Source of the DNA: Chryseobacterium sp. G0162
GTDB lineage: Bacteria > Bacteroidota > Bacteroidia > Flavobacteriales > Weeksellaceae
Length of the DNA stretch: 64,000 nt
Direction of reading: 5' to 3'
NCBI RefSeq assembly: GCF_003815715.1
Contig: NZ_CP033922.1
Span: 2,448,001-2,512,000 of the forward strand
The notes under the pieces are model-generated. The model made no database searches and was not told the origin of the DNA. It worked only from the letters and a program-made list of their open reading frames with translations. How positions within the stretch are numbered: the first letter of the stretch is position 1; each line of letters opens with the position of its first letter. Positions 18,341 through 28,378 of this stretch are shown here, piece after piece. The position numbers and the translations under genes are program-made.

Positions 18341-19084
18341 TTAAGTTAACATTCCTCCGTCAACGTTTAGGGTCTGTCCGGTAATGTATGATGCCATTTC
18401 GCTTCCTAAGAAAACACAAGCATTGGCTACATCAGCAGGCTGTCCTCCTTTTTTCATTGGAATTCCATCTCTCCATTCCTGAACTATTTTTTCATCCAGA
18501 ATAGCAGTCATTTCTGTTTCAATGAATCCTGGAGCAATAGCGTTACATCTGATATTTCTGGAACCTAATTCTAATGCCACAGATTTTGTAAATCCAATTA
18601 CACCTGCTTTAGAAGCTGCATAATTTGCCTGTCCTGCGTGTCCCTGAATTCCTACTACAGAAGTCATATTAATAATAGATCCTGATCTTGCCTTCATCAT
18701 CGGTTTGATCACCGCTTTTGTAAGGTTGAAAACTGAATCAAGGTTTACTTTGATTACCTGATCCCAATCTTCTTTAGACATTCTCAATAATAAGTTATCT
18801 TTTGTAATCCCTGCATTGTTTACCAAAATATCAATCTGCCCAAACTCTGCCATTACTTCTTCTACTAATTTTTGAGCCGCATCATAATCTGATGCGTCAG
18901 ACTGATATCCTTTAATTTGGGTTACAGAACTTAAAGCTGCTTCTAATTCTTTAGCTTTGTCTACAGAACCGGCATAAGTAAATGCTACTTTTGCTCCTTG
19001 CTGAGCATACATTTCAGCAATCCCCTTCCCGATTCCTCTTGTAGCTCCGGTAATTAGCGCTACCTTTCCTTCTAATAATTTCAT
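18341..19084 (-). CDS. fabG: 3-oxoacyl-[ACP] reductase FabG
   Basis: 247 aa classical SDR. The nucleotide-binding glycine motif ITGATRGIGKGIA is at about 12-24, the NNAG motif near 88, catalytic Ser in INMTSVVG (about 141) and the YxxxK pair in NYAASKAG (Tyr about 154, Lys about 158). It carries out the NADPH-dependent ketoreduction step of type II fatty-acid synthesis in the cytoplasm. The C-terminus ITGQTLNVDGGMLT is the usual FabG ending. Monocistronic here. Confidence 0.95.
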   Translation of the reverse strand: MKLLEGKVALITGATRGIGKGIAEMYAQQGAKVAFTYAGSVDKAKELEAALSSVTQIKGYQSDASDYDAAQKLVEEVMAEFGQIDILVNNAGITKDNLLLRMSKEDWDQVIKVNLDSVFNLTKAVIKPMMKARSGSIINMTSVVGIQGHAGQANYAASKAGVIGFTKSVALELGSRNIRCNAIAPGFIETEMTAILDEKIVQEWRDGIPMKKGGQPADVANACVFLGSEMASYITGQTLNVDGGMLT

Positions 19085-19254
19085 ATCTCTTGACGATTAT
19101 TTTTTTATAACTCATTCAGCTAGTGAAAGCTGACTCACTTAGTATCATAATTCCTTTTCAGAATTAAACGGTGTGCAAAGATATTATAAATTGTTATTCA
19201 ACACATTGAAAACATCAAAATACTGAACTTTTTTGTTAATTTTCTATGATTTAG

Positions 19255-20766
19255 CTATAATTTTGCTACATCATTTCTAAATCTGGTGAAATAAATTACG
19301 TCTGTTTTTTTATCTTTATTCAATTTTAATGCTTCCTTCATCCAGATATATTTATCATAAATAATCTCTGTTAAAGGCTCATTTTGAAAATTTAAAACTC
19401 CATATTTTCCTTCTTTCTTTACCACGATTTCATTTTCAAAGTTTTCAAAGGCAATAATATCTTCATAAACAAACGGAACAATTTCTGTACCCTTAGCGTC
19501 CAGAATGCCATAAAGATTAGCATTATTCATACAGACAAGGGGTTTTGAATATTCATTAAGAATATTAAAGTATTCAACATCTTGGTGCTTTACCTGCTTC
19601 ACATCCTTAATTTCAACTGCAGATTGATTCATTACTGAAAATCGATAATATTGATCCTGCCTTTTAATAATTATATTTTCAGAATAAAAACCAACAATCT
19701 GATCACCCTCATTCAGAATATTTTTGAGTTCATGATCCAAAAGCTTTTCCTCATTTCTGTTTTTAAGATAAATAAAATCCTTTCCAGAGACTATAAAGTT
19801 TTTAATAAAGTCATATTCTTGAGGAACCACGATATTCCCCTGCAGGTCTGCTATCCCTGATTGATCTGACTTGTCTCTATACACTCTGAAAAAATGGTTG
19901 GATAATGAATATAAATATTTAAAACTATTAGGATAAATACTCCTGTCTTTTTTATAAAAAACTGCTGTTTTATTGCTTTTTCTCAGATAAATATATTCTT
20001 TTTTACCAAAGTACTCCGGAGTGATATCACTGTAAATTTCATCAGCTAAAATATTGTTTTCAGTATCAATCAGCCCATATTTTCCAGTGGCTTTATTCTG
20101 AGTAATCAGATAAGGATAGGCATTTATATCGACTACATTCTTTGAAAACTTATGCAAAGTTTGGCCTTTGGTCCCTATGATCTCTCTTTGGTTGTCTTCA
20201 TTAGTGATTAGGGCTCTTTCATTTTCAAAGCTGTAATCATCCTTAAATTCTCTATCGCTAAGCTGTTTTCCACTGAAATCATACAGGAACCATTTTTTAT
20301 CTTTTAAAACAAAAAAAGTGTCCTTTCCGGCAAAACGGATCTTATCTGAATCCGGAATAATAAGTTTTCCGTTATAATCATAAACAGATTCTTTTCCTTG
20401 TCTGGAAGCAATAATGCGTTCTTTGCTCCACCAGGGTGTATTGAAATCCTGATCTTCAAAAGGAAGCAATTCATTTCCTTTTTCGTCAATAATTGCTGAT
20501 TTCCTCCTGTTTTCTTCTTCAGAATAAAGAATAAACCTGTTTTTGAAAATGTGGGAAATACCTCCTTTATATGAAGATTCAAAAGTAATATTGCCTTTAG
20601 CATCTATAATGCCCTGCTTTTTGGAAACAGGATCAAATGCAACCCCGAATCCATCAGAATATGAACTTACCTCCTTCCCGGTCTTTTTGGAAAGAAGAAC
20701 CTTAGTGTATTGGTTAGTTTGCCCCATACAAACTGTAGAACACAATACAAAAATCAGTTTTTTCAA
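19255..20766 (-). CDS. WG-repeat protein, probably secreted
   Basis: 503 aa. The start appears to be TTG at 20766, where a signal peptide begins (MKKLIFVLCSTVCMGQ); the next Met is 13 residues in, inside the signal. The mature part consists of repeated 40-50-residue WG/KWG-like beta units (KQGIIDAKGNITFESSYKGG, KYGLIDTENNILADEIY, LYGILDAKGTEIVPFVYEDI), as in Bacteroidota WG-repeat proteins. These fold into beta-propeller-like arrays for protein or ligand binding; the specific role is unknown. It begins 7 bp after rsmI on the same strand. Confidence 0.82.
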   Translation of the reverse strand: MKKLIFVLCSTVCMGQTNQYTKVLLSKKTGKEVSSYSDGFGVAFDPVSKKQGIIDAKGNITFESSYKGGISHIFKNRFILYSEEENRRKSAIIDEKGNELLPFEDQDFNTPWWSKERIIASRQGKESVYDYNGKLIIPDSDKIRFAGKDTFFVLKDKKWFLYDFSGKQLSDREFKDDYSFENERALITNEDNQREIIGTKGQTLHKFSKNVVDINAYPYLITQNKATGKYGLIDTENNILADEIYSDITPEYFGKKEYIYLRKSNKTAVFYKKDRSIYPNSFKYLYSLSNHFFRVYRDKSDQSGIADLQGNIVVPQEYDFIKNFIVSGKDFIYLKNRNEEKLLDHELKNILNEGDQIVGFYSENIIIKRQDQYYRFSVMNQSAVEIKDVKQVKHQDVEYFNILNEYSKPLVCMNNANLYGILDAKGTEIVPFVYEDIIAFENFENEIVVKKEGKYGVLNFQNEPLTEIIYDKYIWMKEALKLNKDKKTDVIYFTRFRNDVAKL

Positions 20767-20773
20767 TTAAAAT

Positions 20774-21448
20774 TTAAATAGAATTATTGACAATAAGAAC
20801 AATCTCCCCCTTTAAAGTTTTACTCTTGGAAAATTCAATTAATTCATTGATTGTTCCTCGTTTAGTTTCTTCAAACTTCTTGGAAATTTCACGGCTTAAA
20901 CTTGCTTTTGTGTTTTCACCAAAGAATTCCTTAATCTGTTCTAATGTCGTGTTGATCTTGTGTGGACTTTCGTACAGCACAATGGTTTTCTTTTCTTCAG
21001 CAAGCTGCTTTAACTTGGTTTGTCTTCCCTTTTTTTGTGGTAAAAATCCTGCAAATAGAAATTCATTGTTCGGCAGCCCAGAAACCACCAAAGCCGGAAT
21101 TAAGGCTGTTGCACCGGGAAGACAGATCATTTCTATGGTATTATCTGCTCCTGCTTTTGCCAATAAATACCCCGGATCTGAAATTCCTGGGGTTCCTGCA
21201 TCAGTAATGATGGCAATATTCTGACCGTTTTTAAGGTCTGTAATTACTTTCTCTGTGGCCTGATGTTCATTATGTAAATGATAAGATTTTAAAGGCTTAG
21301 AGATTTCAAAATGTTTTAAAAGTATTCCGGAAGTTCTGGTATCTTCACATAAAATATAATCAACATCTTTAAGGACATTTACTGCCCTGAAAGTCATATC
21401 TTCCAGGTTCCCAACGGGTGTGGGAACAAAATATAGGATTCCGCTCAA
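20774..21448 (-). CDS. rsmI: 16S rRNA (cytidine-2'-O)-methyltransferase RsmI
   Basis: 224 aa tetrapyrrole-methylase-fold enzyme. The signature LYFVPTPVGNLEDMTFRA opens the protein; CEDTRTSGILLKHF and TDAGTPGISDPGYLL are the SAM-binding and family motifs. It methylates the 2'-OH of C1402 in 16S rRNA. The start is a TTG at 21448, two bases after the stop of the upstream acidic protein gene, so translation is probably coupled. It is somewhat shorter than E. coli RsmI because it lacks part of the C-terminal extension. Confidence 0.93.
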   Translation of the reverse strand: MSGILYFVPTPVGNLEDMTFRAVNVLKDVDYILCEDTRTSGILLKHFEISKPLKSYHLHNEHQATEKVITDLKNGQNIAIITDAGTPGISDPGYLLAKAGADNTIEMICLPGATALIPALVVSGLPNNEFLFAGFLPQKKGRQTKLKQLAEEKKTIVLYESPHKINTTLEQIKEFFGENTKASLSREISKKFEETKRGTINELIEFSKSKTLKGEIVLIVNNSI

Positions 21449-21450
21449 AA

Positions 21451-22938
21451 TTATAAAAATTTATTTTCCACCAATATCCAAAGTCGTTGAGCATATTCAT
21501 CTACTTTACTCCATTTTCTTTCGTAATAAAGGTCGCTTAGATATTCTTTGGCTTCCTCCAGTGTTCTGAAATGATTCAATTGTGCTACTGTATCATTAAG
21601 ATCTGCCTGGCTTCCTTCAAATAACATTTTTGAAAAAGCTATCCTGTCATTCAAATCCAATTTAAACTCCGGTTTTGGCTTTTCAGCTTCCATAAAGTTG
21701 GTAGGAATATTAGATTTCAGGAGACTTCCGGCATCTTCTTTTAAAGATTCAGGTTGGATTTCCTTTGGAAAATCTCTTTCCAGCGGATCGTCATCAAACA
21801 GAGATTGAACAGCTTTCAACCCTTTGATATTGGCTAATTTTATTTTTTTCTCCTGATGATATTCATCTAAATTTTCAAAACTCTCATCAGAAGGATGTAT
21901 TTCTGTTTCTTCGGGAACAGGTTTATCTATTTCAACAATTTTTCTTCTGTCATATACTTCAGCAAGTATCTGTTCGTCCTGTGTTTTTTCTTCAGAATGA
22001 TCATTTTTGATGTCATTCACAATATTTTCTACATTGGAAGTTTCGGTGGCCAGTTCTCCTTGTTCTAAAGAGATCGTGGAAGCCACAAATTGTTCTTCAT
22101 TTTCTTCAATCAGCATTTCGTCATCAAGCATTTCAGTATCAAAAATACTTGGAATGGTCTCTCTGACTTTATTTTCTTTGGTATCGCTTACTTCTGCAAA
22201 ATCTACCTCTTTTTTATTTTCAATTTCATCATCATCCATTTCATTCAGCTGGTTATTAAAGATGGCTTCTTCTTCTGTTACTTCATCTTCAAACATATCT
22301 TCATTGATATCTTCATCTGAATCCGGTTTTGCATCAGCAAGAATTTTCTCTTCATCTACAAAGTTTAGCACATCTTCATGAGCAACTGAATGTTCATTTT
22401 CATCTATTTCATTCAGCTGGTTATTAAAAATAGCTTCCTCTTCCGTTACTTCATCAGAGTTGGCTGATTGTTGAATATTTCCAACAGTTCTTACCTCATT
22501 ATTTTCGGCCACAAAGCTAATGATATTTTCATGGAACTCATTTTCAACAATCTCATTCAATTGATTGTTAAAGACTGCTTCCTCTTCATCAGATCCGATG
22601 ATAAAGTTGTCATTTTCGTGCTCATCAATTTCGTTCAGCTCATTATTAAAAATAGCTTCTTCTTCTGTTACTTCATTTCCAGTATCATGATGATGATGAT
22701 CTCCTTCACTAGAAACAAAAGAAATAGGATGACTGCCTGAGTGTAAAGCAGGCTCTTCTGTCACGAAATATTCTATGTTCTTTTCCAGCAATTTCAAAAA
22801 AGAAATTCTGTTAGCAAGCTCATCCACAAGATCTTGCTTGGAAAGTAATTCATCTACGTTATTTATTTTGTCAAGATTATCGATGATATTCTTGGACTCA
22901 AATAAAATCTTTTCCTTTAAATCTTGGATATTTTGCAT
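21451..22938 (-). CDS. Acidic repeat protein, unknown function
   Basis: 495 aa, strongly acidic. The N-terminal ~45 residues look like a coiled coil (LKEKILFESKNIIDNLDKIN). Four copies of the motif (V/S)(T/D)EEEA(I/V)FNN(Q/E)LNE follow between about residues 88 and 240, separated by variable acidic linkers; the DNA is repeated too. The C-terminal ~90 residues (DLNDRIAFSKMLFEGSQADL and beyond) look like a folded helical domain and are probably the conserved core. No signal peptide. It heads an operon with rsmI and the WG-repeat gene. The regular motif suggests a scaffold binding several copies of one partner. Confidence 0.75.
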   Translation of the reverse strand: MQNIQDLKEKILFESKNIIDNLDKINNVDELLSKQDLVDELANRISFLKLLEKNIEYFVTEEPALHSGSHPISFVSSEGDHHHHDTGNEVTEEEAIFNNELNEIDEHENDNFIIGSDEEEAVFNNQLNEIVENEFHENIISFVAENNEVRTVGNIQQSANSDEVTEEEAIFNNQLNEIDENEHSVAHEDVLNFVDEEKILADAKPDSDEDINEDMFEDEVTEEEAIFNNQLNEMDDDEIENKKEVDFAEVSDTKENKVRETIPSIFDTEMLDDEMLIEENEEQFVASTISLEQGELATETSNVENIVNDIKNDHSEEKTQDEQILAEVYDRRKIVEIDKPVPEETEIHPSDESFENLDEYHQEKKIKLANIKGLKAVQSLFDDDPLERDFPKEIQPESLKEDAGSLLKSNIPTNFMEAEKPKPEFKLDLNDRIAFSKMLFEGSQADLNDTVAQLNHFRTLEEAKEYLSDLYYERKWSKVDEYAQRLWILVENKFL

Positions 22939-22999
22939 GATAAGATTCTTATTAAAATTGCTTACTTTTGATGTTGAAAATATACGGCTAATTTAACAA

Positions 23000-23587
23000 A
23001 TGTTTTTAGAAAATACAATTAATCATTCCAAACAAAGTGGTTGGATGGAAGTGATTTGTGGCTCTATGTTTTCGGGTAAAACCGAGGAGTTGATCCGAAG
23101 ATTACGTAGAGCGGAAATGGCAGGACAGAATGTGGAAATTTTTAAACCGAAACTGGATATCCGGTATTCTGAAGAGGATGTTGTTTCTCATAATCAGAAT
23201 AAAATCCGCAGTACCGCAGTAGATAATCCGAATGAGATTCTTCTATTGGCATCCAATTGTGATGTAGTAGGAATAGATGAAGCACAGTTTTTTGATGAAA
23301 GCATTGTTGAGATAGCAAACCAACTGGCCAACAGCGGCATAAGAGTTGTTATTGCAGGATTAGACATGGATTTCCTGGGGCGTCCTTTCGGACCCATGCC
23401 CAATTTGATGGCTACCGCAGAATACGTTACAAAAGTGCATGCTATTTGCAAGAGAACAGGTAACCTTGCCAACTACTCTATGAGAACCTCCCAAGGAGAT
23501 AATCTGGTAGAACTGGGTGAAACGGAAAGCTACGAAGCCGTAAGCCGTCGTGTTTTTATTGATGAAGTGCTTTCAAAAAGAAAGTAA
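23000..23587 (+). CDS. tdk: Thymidine kinase
   Basis: 195 aa, type II (TK1-like). P-loop GSMFSGKTEELIRRL near residue 20, the DEAQFF Walker B-like motif near 95, and the substrate lasso region AICKRTGNLANYSMR near 155. The second zinc-site Cys of the classic ICxxCG motif is replaced (ICKRTG), so the structural zinc site is incomplete. It phosphorylates thymidine in the salvage pathway. Divergent from the acidic repeat gene across 61 bp. Confidence 0.93.
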   Translation: MFLENTINHSKQSGWMEVICGSMFSGKTEELIRRLRRAEMAGQNVEIFKPKLDIRYSEEDVVSHNQNKIRSTAVDNPNEILLLASNCDVVGIDEAQFFDESIVEIANQLANSGIRVVIAGLDMDFLGRPFGPMPNLMATAEYVTKVHAICKRTGNLANYSMRTSQGDNLVELGETESYEAVSRRVFIDEVLSKRK

Positions 23588-23770
23588 TGAGTATCAATAA
23601 AAGCTCGAAAACATAAAATATATTCACTTCATATAATATAAATGAAAAACGAAAAAGCAATATTGTAAAATTCTAAAAGGAGATCTGCTTACCATAATGA
23701 GCTCTTCTAACCTCTTTGCAATTTTACCTGTTTGCAATTTCGCCTTAAAAATAAAGCAGAAAGGGTACCA

Positions 23771-26215
23771 ATGAACTATACAGTACAACAAATTGCAGAG
23801 ATCACCAATGCAGAGGTTATTGGAGACAAAAATTTAGTGGTTAAAAATATAGCCTATGACAGCAGAATTATTTATTCAATTAAGAATGCTGCGTTTATTG
23901 CAATCAACACCCATAAAAATTCTGGTGAAAAGTTCATTGAAGCTGCTATAGACAGAGGAATTAATATTATTATTTCTGAACATCAATATCCACAGTTTGA
24001 AAATATAACATGGATTATTGTTAAAAATTCTGTGGGTTTTCTGCAGCAATTAGCTAAGTATCACTTCGAAAATTCTCATTTAAGATCCATCGGAATCACC
24101 GGAAGTAATGGAAAAACAATTTTAAAAGAGTGGCTGTACCAATGTTTATGGAATGAATTTCCTACTGTAAAAAGTCCTAAGAGTTTTAATTCTCAGATAG
24201 GACTTCCCCTTTCACTCCTTCAAATCAACAATTCTCATCAGCTGGGAATTTTTGAAGTAGGAATTTCTCAACCGAATGAAATGGAAAAGCTTGAAAATAT
24301 TTTCCATCCTCAGATCGGATTGTTAACGCATATCGGAACAGCTCATGCTGCCAACTTTTCTTCCGAAGAGGAACTGATTGATGAAAAGATTAAACTTTTC
24401 AAAGATTCTGAAGTGATTATTTATAATGGTGATCATTCTTTGGTAGATCAGAAAATAAAAAAATTATACGCTGATAAAAAATTAATCTCTTACGGATTTA
24501 AAGAAACAAATAATGTCTTCATCAAAAAAAATATTAAGGATGAAAACATCATTGTTGAATATTTTGGTGAAGAAATCAGTTTTCCGGCTCATCAGAGAGA
24601 CGAATCAACGTTAACCAATGCTACGGCGCTTATCGCAGTCCTTAAGGTGTTACAGATAGAAAATAAAAAGATCGTTGAAAAAATCAATCTTTTAAAGGCC
24701 GTCGAAATGAGGCTTGAAGCAATTGAAGGAATTAAAGGCAATATTGTCATCAACGATTCTTTCAATCTGGATCTTGATTCTTTGAAAACTGCCCTGCAAT
24801 TTTTGAAGGAATACAATAAACCCAAAAAATCTTTGGTCTTAACTGATATTGTAGGAGTGAATACCAATTCTCAGGAATTATACGAAGAAGTTTCAGAATT
24901 GGTTAATGAACAAAATTTTGACTCAGTATACCTGATTGGTGATGAAATATCAAAGTTCAGTGAATTATTTAAATCTAAAACTTATACTTTCATTGATACC
25001 AAAGAACTGATCGAAAGCAAACATCTATCTGAAATCGAAAACCAGATCATTCTTCTGAAAGGAGCCCGAAAATTTGAAATTGAAAAATTAAAAGATGTTC
25101 TTGAGCTCAGAAAACATGATACGGTTTTAGAAATTAATTTAAATGCTATTCTTCATAATATCAATTATCACAAATCTCTTTTAAAGCCACAAACAAAAAT
25201 GATGGCTATGGTAAAAGCCAATGCTTACGGTTTGGGGAGTTATGAAATTGCAGAGTTTTTGCAACATCACCACATTGATTATTTAGGAGTAGCTTTCGCC
25301 GATGAAGGGGTTGAACTTCGTAAAAAAGGAATTACCACTCCTATTATTGTAATGAATCCGGAGCAACATAGCTATCAGACCATCATTGAATATAATCTGG
25401 AACCTGAAATTTATAGTTTCAGGGTATTGGAATTATTTTATGAAGCAGTACAGAAATCCGGATATGATAAAAAATATCCTATCCATATTAAACTGGAAAC
25501 AGGAATGCATCGTCTTGGATTTAAAGATTTTGAACTGGATCAATTAAGTGAAACTTTAAGTCAGAAAAATCTTACAATTCAAAGTATCTTCAGTCATTTA
25601 TCTTCCTCAGACATGCCGGAAGAGAAAGAATTTACTTTAAGACAAATGGAAGTTTTTGAAAAAAATTCAAGCTATCTGATTGAAAAATTAGGCTATGCTC
25701 CCCTGCGACATATTTTAAATTCTTCTGGAATAACCAGCTATACAGATCATCAATATGATATGGTAAGAATTGGTATTGGCATGCTTGGAGAATCTCCGGA
25801 TATTGAAATTCAGAAACAATTACAGTCTGTGGTAAGTTTTAAAACCGTAATTTCACAGATATCAATGGTTGAAAACGGTGAATCTGTTGGATACAGCAGA
25901 AGATTTAAACCAGATCATCTGACAAAGATCGCTACGATCCCGGTTGGATATGCTGATGGTATTCCAAGACTGATCGGAAACCAGGTTGGAAGTCTGGGAG
26001 TCAATAAGGTATTGGTTCCAATTGTTGGAAATATCTGTATGGATATGATGATGATTAATGTAGAAAATGTTCCGAATGTAAAGGAAGGTGACATGGTAAC
26101 CGTCTTTAATGCAAAACCAAGTTTAAAAGAATTCGCAGGATACTGCAAAACGATAACCTATGAAGTATTAACATCCATTTCGCCTCGGGTGAAACGGATT
26201 TATATAAAAGATTAA
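23771..26215 (+). CDS. Bifunctional MurF / alanine racemase
   Basis: 814 aa from the ATG at 23771; an in-frame extension to 23732 lacks an ATG and is not preferred. The N-terminal half is a MurF-type Mur ligase (nucleotide loop GITGSNGKTILKEW near 110); the C-terminal half, from about residue 450, is a fold-III alanine racemase with the PLP Lys in MAMVKANAYGLGSYE and the catalytic Tyr segment ESVGYSRRFKPD. The fusion, common in Bacteroidota, joins D-Ala supply to addition of D-Ala-D-Ala to the UDP-MurNAc-tripeptide. The patatin gene follows after 2 bp, so they share a transcript. Confidence 0.93.
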   Translation: MNYTVQQIAEITNAEVIGDKNLVVKNIAYDSRIIYSIKNAAFIAINTHKNSGEKFIEAAIDRGINIIISEHQYPQFENITWIIVKNSVGFLQQLAKYHFENSHLRSIGITGSNGKTILKEWLYQCLWNEFPTVKSPKSFNSQIGLPLSLLQINNSHQLGIFEVGISQPNEMEKLENIFHPQIGLLTHIGTAHAANFSSEEELIDEKIKLFKDSEVIIYNGDHSLVDQKIKKLYADKKLISYGFKETNNVFIKKNIKDENIIVEYFGEEISFPAHQRDESTLTNATALIAVLKVLQIENKKIVEKINLLKAVEMRLEAIEGIKGNIVINDSFNLDLDSLKTALQFLKEYNKPKKSLVLTDIVGVNTNSQELYEEVSELVNEQNFDSVYLIGDEISKFSELFKSKTYTFIDTKELIESKHLSEIENQIILLKGARKFEIEKLKDVLELRKHDTVLEINLNAILHNINYHKSLLKPQTKMMAMVKANAYGLGSYEIAEFLQHHHIDYLGVAFADEGVELRKKGITTPIIVMNPEQHSYQTIIEYNLEPEIYSFRVLELFYEAVQKSGYDKKYPIHIKLETGMHRLGFKDFELDQLSETLSQKNLTIQSIFSHLSSSDMPEEKEFTLRQMEVFEKNSSYLIEKLGYAPLRHILNSSGITSYTDHQYDMVRIGIGMLGESPDIEIQKQLQSVVSFKTVISQISMVENGESVGYSRRFKPDHLTKIATIPVGYADGIPRLIGNQVGSLGVNKVLVPIVGNICMDMMMINVENVPNVKEGDMVTVFNAKPSLKEFAGYCKTITYEVLTSISPRVKRIYIKD

Positions 26216-26217
26216 CT

Positions 26218-28374
26218 ATGAGAAAACTCCTGATTCTTCTTTTCCTATTCCAATTGCTATGGATCCAATCACAGGTAAAAAAAGACCTGGTGATTCCGAA
26301 AAACCCTAAAATAGGACTGTCGCTTGCCGGTGGTGGTGCCAAAGGTTTTTCACATGTAGGAGTACTTAAAGTATTAGATTCATTAGGAGTAAAAGTAGAT
26401 TATATTGCCGGAACCAGTATGGGTGCCATTGTTGGTGGTCTGTACGCTTCCGGATATTCCGGTAAAGAAATAGAAAAAATCGTGATGGATACGGATTTCT
26501 ATTCTTTAATTATGGATCCAAAATCAAGACAGGAATCCAGCTTTTTCAATAAATCTGTTGATAAATATCTTTTATCTATTCCATTAAAAAACGGAAAAAT
26601 TACACTTCCCTCTTCCATCAGTACGGGACAGCGAAACGTTTATCTTCTCAAAGAACTTTTAAAAAACGTCTCCAATATTGAAGACTTTTCTAAAATGCCC
26701 ATCCCTTTTTTATGTGTAGCTACCAACCTTGAAAGCGGAAATATGCAGATCTTCGAAAAAGGAGATTTGGTACAGTCTATCATGGCCAGTTCTGCTTTTC
26801 CATCTCTAATGGATCCCGTTAAAATTGGGGATAGCATTTATATTGATGGAGCAATGACGGTCAATTACCCTTCTAAGCCATTAAAAGATCGAGGAATTGA
26901 TATCGTTATTGGAGTAGATCTGAACCAGGATCTGTCCAAAAGAGAGGATTTAAACAATATTATATCAATTCTGAACCAGGTCATTGATTTCGGAATCAAG
27001 AAAGATACAAGAAAACAGTATAAATACACGGATATTAACATTAAACCTAACCTTAAAGGAATGTCTGCTACAAGTTATGATGAAAAGAAAAAAATACTTG
27101 ACAGCGGTTATGTGGAAGGTTTAAAATATTCTCAGGTATTGGATCAACTGCCTAAACGTCCGTTTGACCGTCTCAGACAGCGTGTAAATCCAATATATTC
27201 CAACGTCTATAAGATAGACAGTATTTCCATAGAAGGAAGCAAGATTTATGGTAAAAACTATACTCTTGGAAAAATGGGACTGCGTCTCCCTTCTTTACAA
27301 ACCTATGGAAACATCAATAAAATGGTTGATAAATTGGTTGCTACCAACAACTATAAATTCATTAACTATGATATTGTTCAGGAGAATGATGCCAATTATT
27401 TAAAGCTTTATGTCACGGAAGATGATGCAAGACATTTCGTAAAATTCGGATTGCATTATGATGAAATTTTTAAAACAGGTCTGCTTCTGAACTATTCGGC
27501 AAAAAGACTTTTATTTAAAAATTCTAACCTTTCGGTAGATGTAGTGGTAGGTGATAAATTAAGATATTATCTGAACTACTTTATTGATAACGGTTACATT
27601 CCCGGATTTGGTATTTATTCATCGGGAATGAGCTTTGATCTTAAAAATGTAGATAACAATGTTATTGATAAATGGGAATGGATGAGAAACGAAGCGTATA
27701 TACAATCTGTATGGAAGGATAAATACGCTATTGGGGGTGGTATAAGCCATGACTACTTTAAAGCTGAAATTAATGGTGATAACAGACGTTACAGCCGCTT
27801 TTTAAATCCATATATATTCCTGAAGACGGATACTCAGGATGACAAAGAATTTGCAACAAAAGGAATTTATTTTGCTGCTGAGGGAAAAGTAATTGACCTT
27901 TTAAAATCTGAAGTAGAAAAAAGAATTGTTCAGATAAAGGCAGATTTAAAGATCAATATTCTATTGGGAAAACAGTTTACTTACAAGCTTAATTTATTTG
28001 GAGGGATTACCCTTGGAGAACATCTTCCACCCTATTATCAATATAGATTGGGAGGAATTTTTGAACAGAATGTTCTCAACTTTAAACGTTTTGGAGGATT
28101 TTATTTTGCCCAATTATATACGAATAACGTAATCCTGGCATCCAATGATCTTCAATTCAGGTTTAATAAAAACTATTTTATCAGTGGAAACTTTAGCTTT
28201 GCCAACCTATCCAATGACATTAAATTTGAAGATGCAGTTAAAGTAAATTATAGCTCGCTTGGCATTACGGCTGGATACAAATCTCCTTTCGGGCAGATTA
28301 AAGTTAACTTCAGCCATTCACTTAAAAACAATCAAAAAGGCATATTCAGTGTTATTTTAGGACACTGGTTTTAA
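26218..28374 (+). CDS. Patatin-like phospholipase with C-terminal BamA-type barrel
   Basis: 718 aa. Signal peptide LLILLFLFQLLWIQSQ. The patatin domain (about 30-220) has the oxyanion loop LAGGGAKGFSHVGVLKVL, the nucleophile elbow GTSMGAIVGG and the catalytic Asp in DGAMTVNYP. A POTRA-like segment (about 330-400) precedes a bacterial surface antigen/BamA-like beta-barrel to the terminal HWF. The layout matches the PlpD/RssA-type outer-membrane group, suggesting phospholipase activity at the outer membrane. Between murF-alr (2 bp) and ybeY (4 bp), so in one operon with both. Confidence 0.9.
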   Translation: MRKLLILLFLFQLLWIQSQVKKDLVIPKNPKIGLSLAGGGAKGFSHVGVLKVLDSLGVKVDYIAGTSMGAIVGGLYASGYSGKEIEKIVMDTDFYSLIMDPKSRQESSFFNKSVDKYLLSIPLKNGKITLPSSISTGQRNVYLLKELLKNVSNIEDFSKMPIPFLCVATNLESGNMQIFEKGDLVQSIMASSAFPSLMDPVKIGDSIYIDGAMTVNYPSKPLKDRGIDIVIGVDLNQDLSKREDLNNIISILNQVIDFGIKKDTRKQYKYTDINIKPNLKGMSATSYDEKKKILDSGYVEGLKYSQVLDQLPKRPFDRLRQRVNPIYSNVYKIDSISIEGSKIYGKNYTLGKMGLRLPSLQTYGNINKMVDKLVATNNYKFINYDIVQENDANYLKLYVTEDDARHFVKFGLHYDEIFKTGLLLNYSAKRLLFKNSNLSVDVVVGDKLRYYLNYFIDNGYIPGFGIYSSGMSFDLKNVDNNVIDKWEWMRNEAYIQSVWKDKYAIGGGISHDYFKAEINGDNRRYSRFLNPYIFLKTDTQDDKEFATKGIYFAAEGKVIDLLKSEVEKRIVQIKADLKINILLGKQFTYKLNLFGGITLGEHLPPYYQYRLGGIFEQNVLNFKRFGGFYFAQLYTNNVILASNDLQFRFNKNYFISGNFSFANLSNDIKFEDAVKVNYSSLGITAGYKSPFGQIKVNFSHSLKNNQKGIFSVILGHWF

Positions 28375-28378
28375 TACA

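Noticed and set aside
22007-22740. Ser- and Ile/Phe-rich ORFs opposite the acidic repeat gene
   Set aside because: Acidic codons read backwards give Ser/Phe/Ile runs; clear shadow frames.
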